This document shows, piece after piece, positions 63,260-64,000 of a stretch of DNA of 64,000 bases (the first letter of the stretch is position 1; each line of letters opens with the position of its first letter). The DNA is taken from the NCBI RefSeq assembly GCF_022539315.1, contig NC_066316.1, forward strand, positions 35,837,245 to 35,901,244. Reading direction: 5' to 3'. The stretch is from Serinus canaria (lineage: Eukaryota > Chordata > Aves > Passeriformes > Fringillidae). Below the pieces are notes generated by a model. It did no database searches, was not told where the DNA came from, and saw nothing but the letters and a program-made list of their open reading frames with translations. Both the position numbers and the translations under genes were made by a program.

Positions 63260-64000
63260 GCCCCACAGCTCTGGCACTTGCAGGTGCTAAATAACACACA
63301 CAGGTGATGGTACAGAAATATTCGTGACAATGGGTCCCACTGAATTATCCCAAACGTCCCATTCTGTCTTTTATTTTTTTCTTTCTTTCTTATTTTTAAG
63401 GCTTTGGGCTACCCTGATTTGCTGCAGGATGCCTAGAGTTTTCTAGCATATGGGCATTGCTGCAGGAGGCTCCACCTGTGGAATCTCCCTTTAGGAGATG
63501 ATTTGGGTACTGGAGTGCTCAGAGGAGCCCAAGTGAGACTGCTGCCTCAGGGCAGAGCAAACAGGCAGAACAAAGCAGCCCAGCCAGCCAGGAAGGTGCC
63601 TGCTTCTCGTTGAGAAAACTTTTCACACCTCCCCGTTAGAAAAAACAATTGCTAGAAGTTCAGCAAACCACAGACCTAAAGTATTTAACAAATTTCCTGT
63701 TTCTGAACTTGCTAACTAACACAACAGCTCAGAAGCATTAGGCTCTCTGATTTATATGGTTGGGAACAGATCCCACAGGGGCAAATGAGGTATTAAAATG
63801 TGTCTGCAGAACCTGGATACTCAGAAGTCACTATCCAGTCAACTCTGTATAAGGACACCAGACCTAATCTGTCCATGTCCTGCCCTCTCCTGGACTCCCC
63901 ATTTCCAGGAGGAGAAACGCAGGAGCATCAGCTGGAAGTTGTGCTGAGAGCACAGTGCCACCAGCCTCAGGCTGGGCAGGAGCAGCAGTGGTGCAGTGAC
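63260..64000. other. Intergenic, no gene seen
   Basis: Unique-looking sequence to the window edge, including a T/C-rich tract at 63367-63398. No coding or RNA gene recognised. Confidence 0.5.

Noticed and set aside
62709..63330. 193-residue + frame and 162-residue minus frame
   Set aside because: Both lie on a reversed CR1 3' fragment and do not correspond to a conserved CR1 protein segment.

Overview
The window is vertebrate nuclear DNA, and the organism is almost certainly a bird. It is AT-rich with long homopolymer tracts, has GT-AG introns of about 1-5 kb, carries CR1 LINE fragments as its recognisable dispersed repeats, and holds a compact solo retroviral LTR. I cannot name the species.

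Region 1 (1-27.9 kb) holds one real protein-coding gene on the + strand, MEMO1 (mediator of ErbB2-driven cell motility). Eight coding exons between 10880 and 25712 join in frame, with consensus splice sites at every junction, to give residues 21-297 of a 297-residue protein. The first coding exon (20 codons plus one base) lies upstream of the window, so bases 1-10879 are intron. The metal-site residues known for this family (His49, His81, Cys244) are all present. A 3' UTR of about 2.1 kb ends at a canonical AATAAA near 27835.

Region 2 (27.9-57.5 kb) has no protein-coding gene that I can support. It holds several CR1 fragments (clearest at 34297-34800, minus strand), older LINE-like remnants, a 51-bp minisatellite near 47.3 kb, and a short isolated CpG cluster with an octamer motif at 31.4-31.5 kb that could be an orphan promoter. 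In mammals the gene following MEMO1 in its direction of transcription is SRD5A2, but I found none of its exons here.

Region 3 (57.5-59.2 kb) is the most unusual part. It is a tandem array of a 12-bp unit (GTGCTCCATAGC), open in nearly every reading frame. A 458-bp solo LTR in minus orientation interrupts it, flanked by a 6-bp target-site duplication (CTCCAT). Removing the LTR and one copy of the duplication restores the 12-bp register exactly. The right half is 45 units in perfect register, whose main variation is CG/TG/CA at a single CpG. The left half is more diverged and mixes 10- and 12-bp units. The LTR promoter points into the left half. A short CpG-rich segment follows the array.

Region 4 (59.2-64 kb) is intergenic, with an old LINE-like remnant near 61 kb and a minus-strand CR1 fragment at 62.7-63.25 kb.
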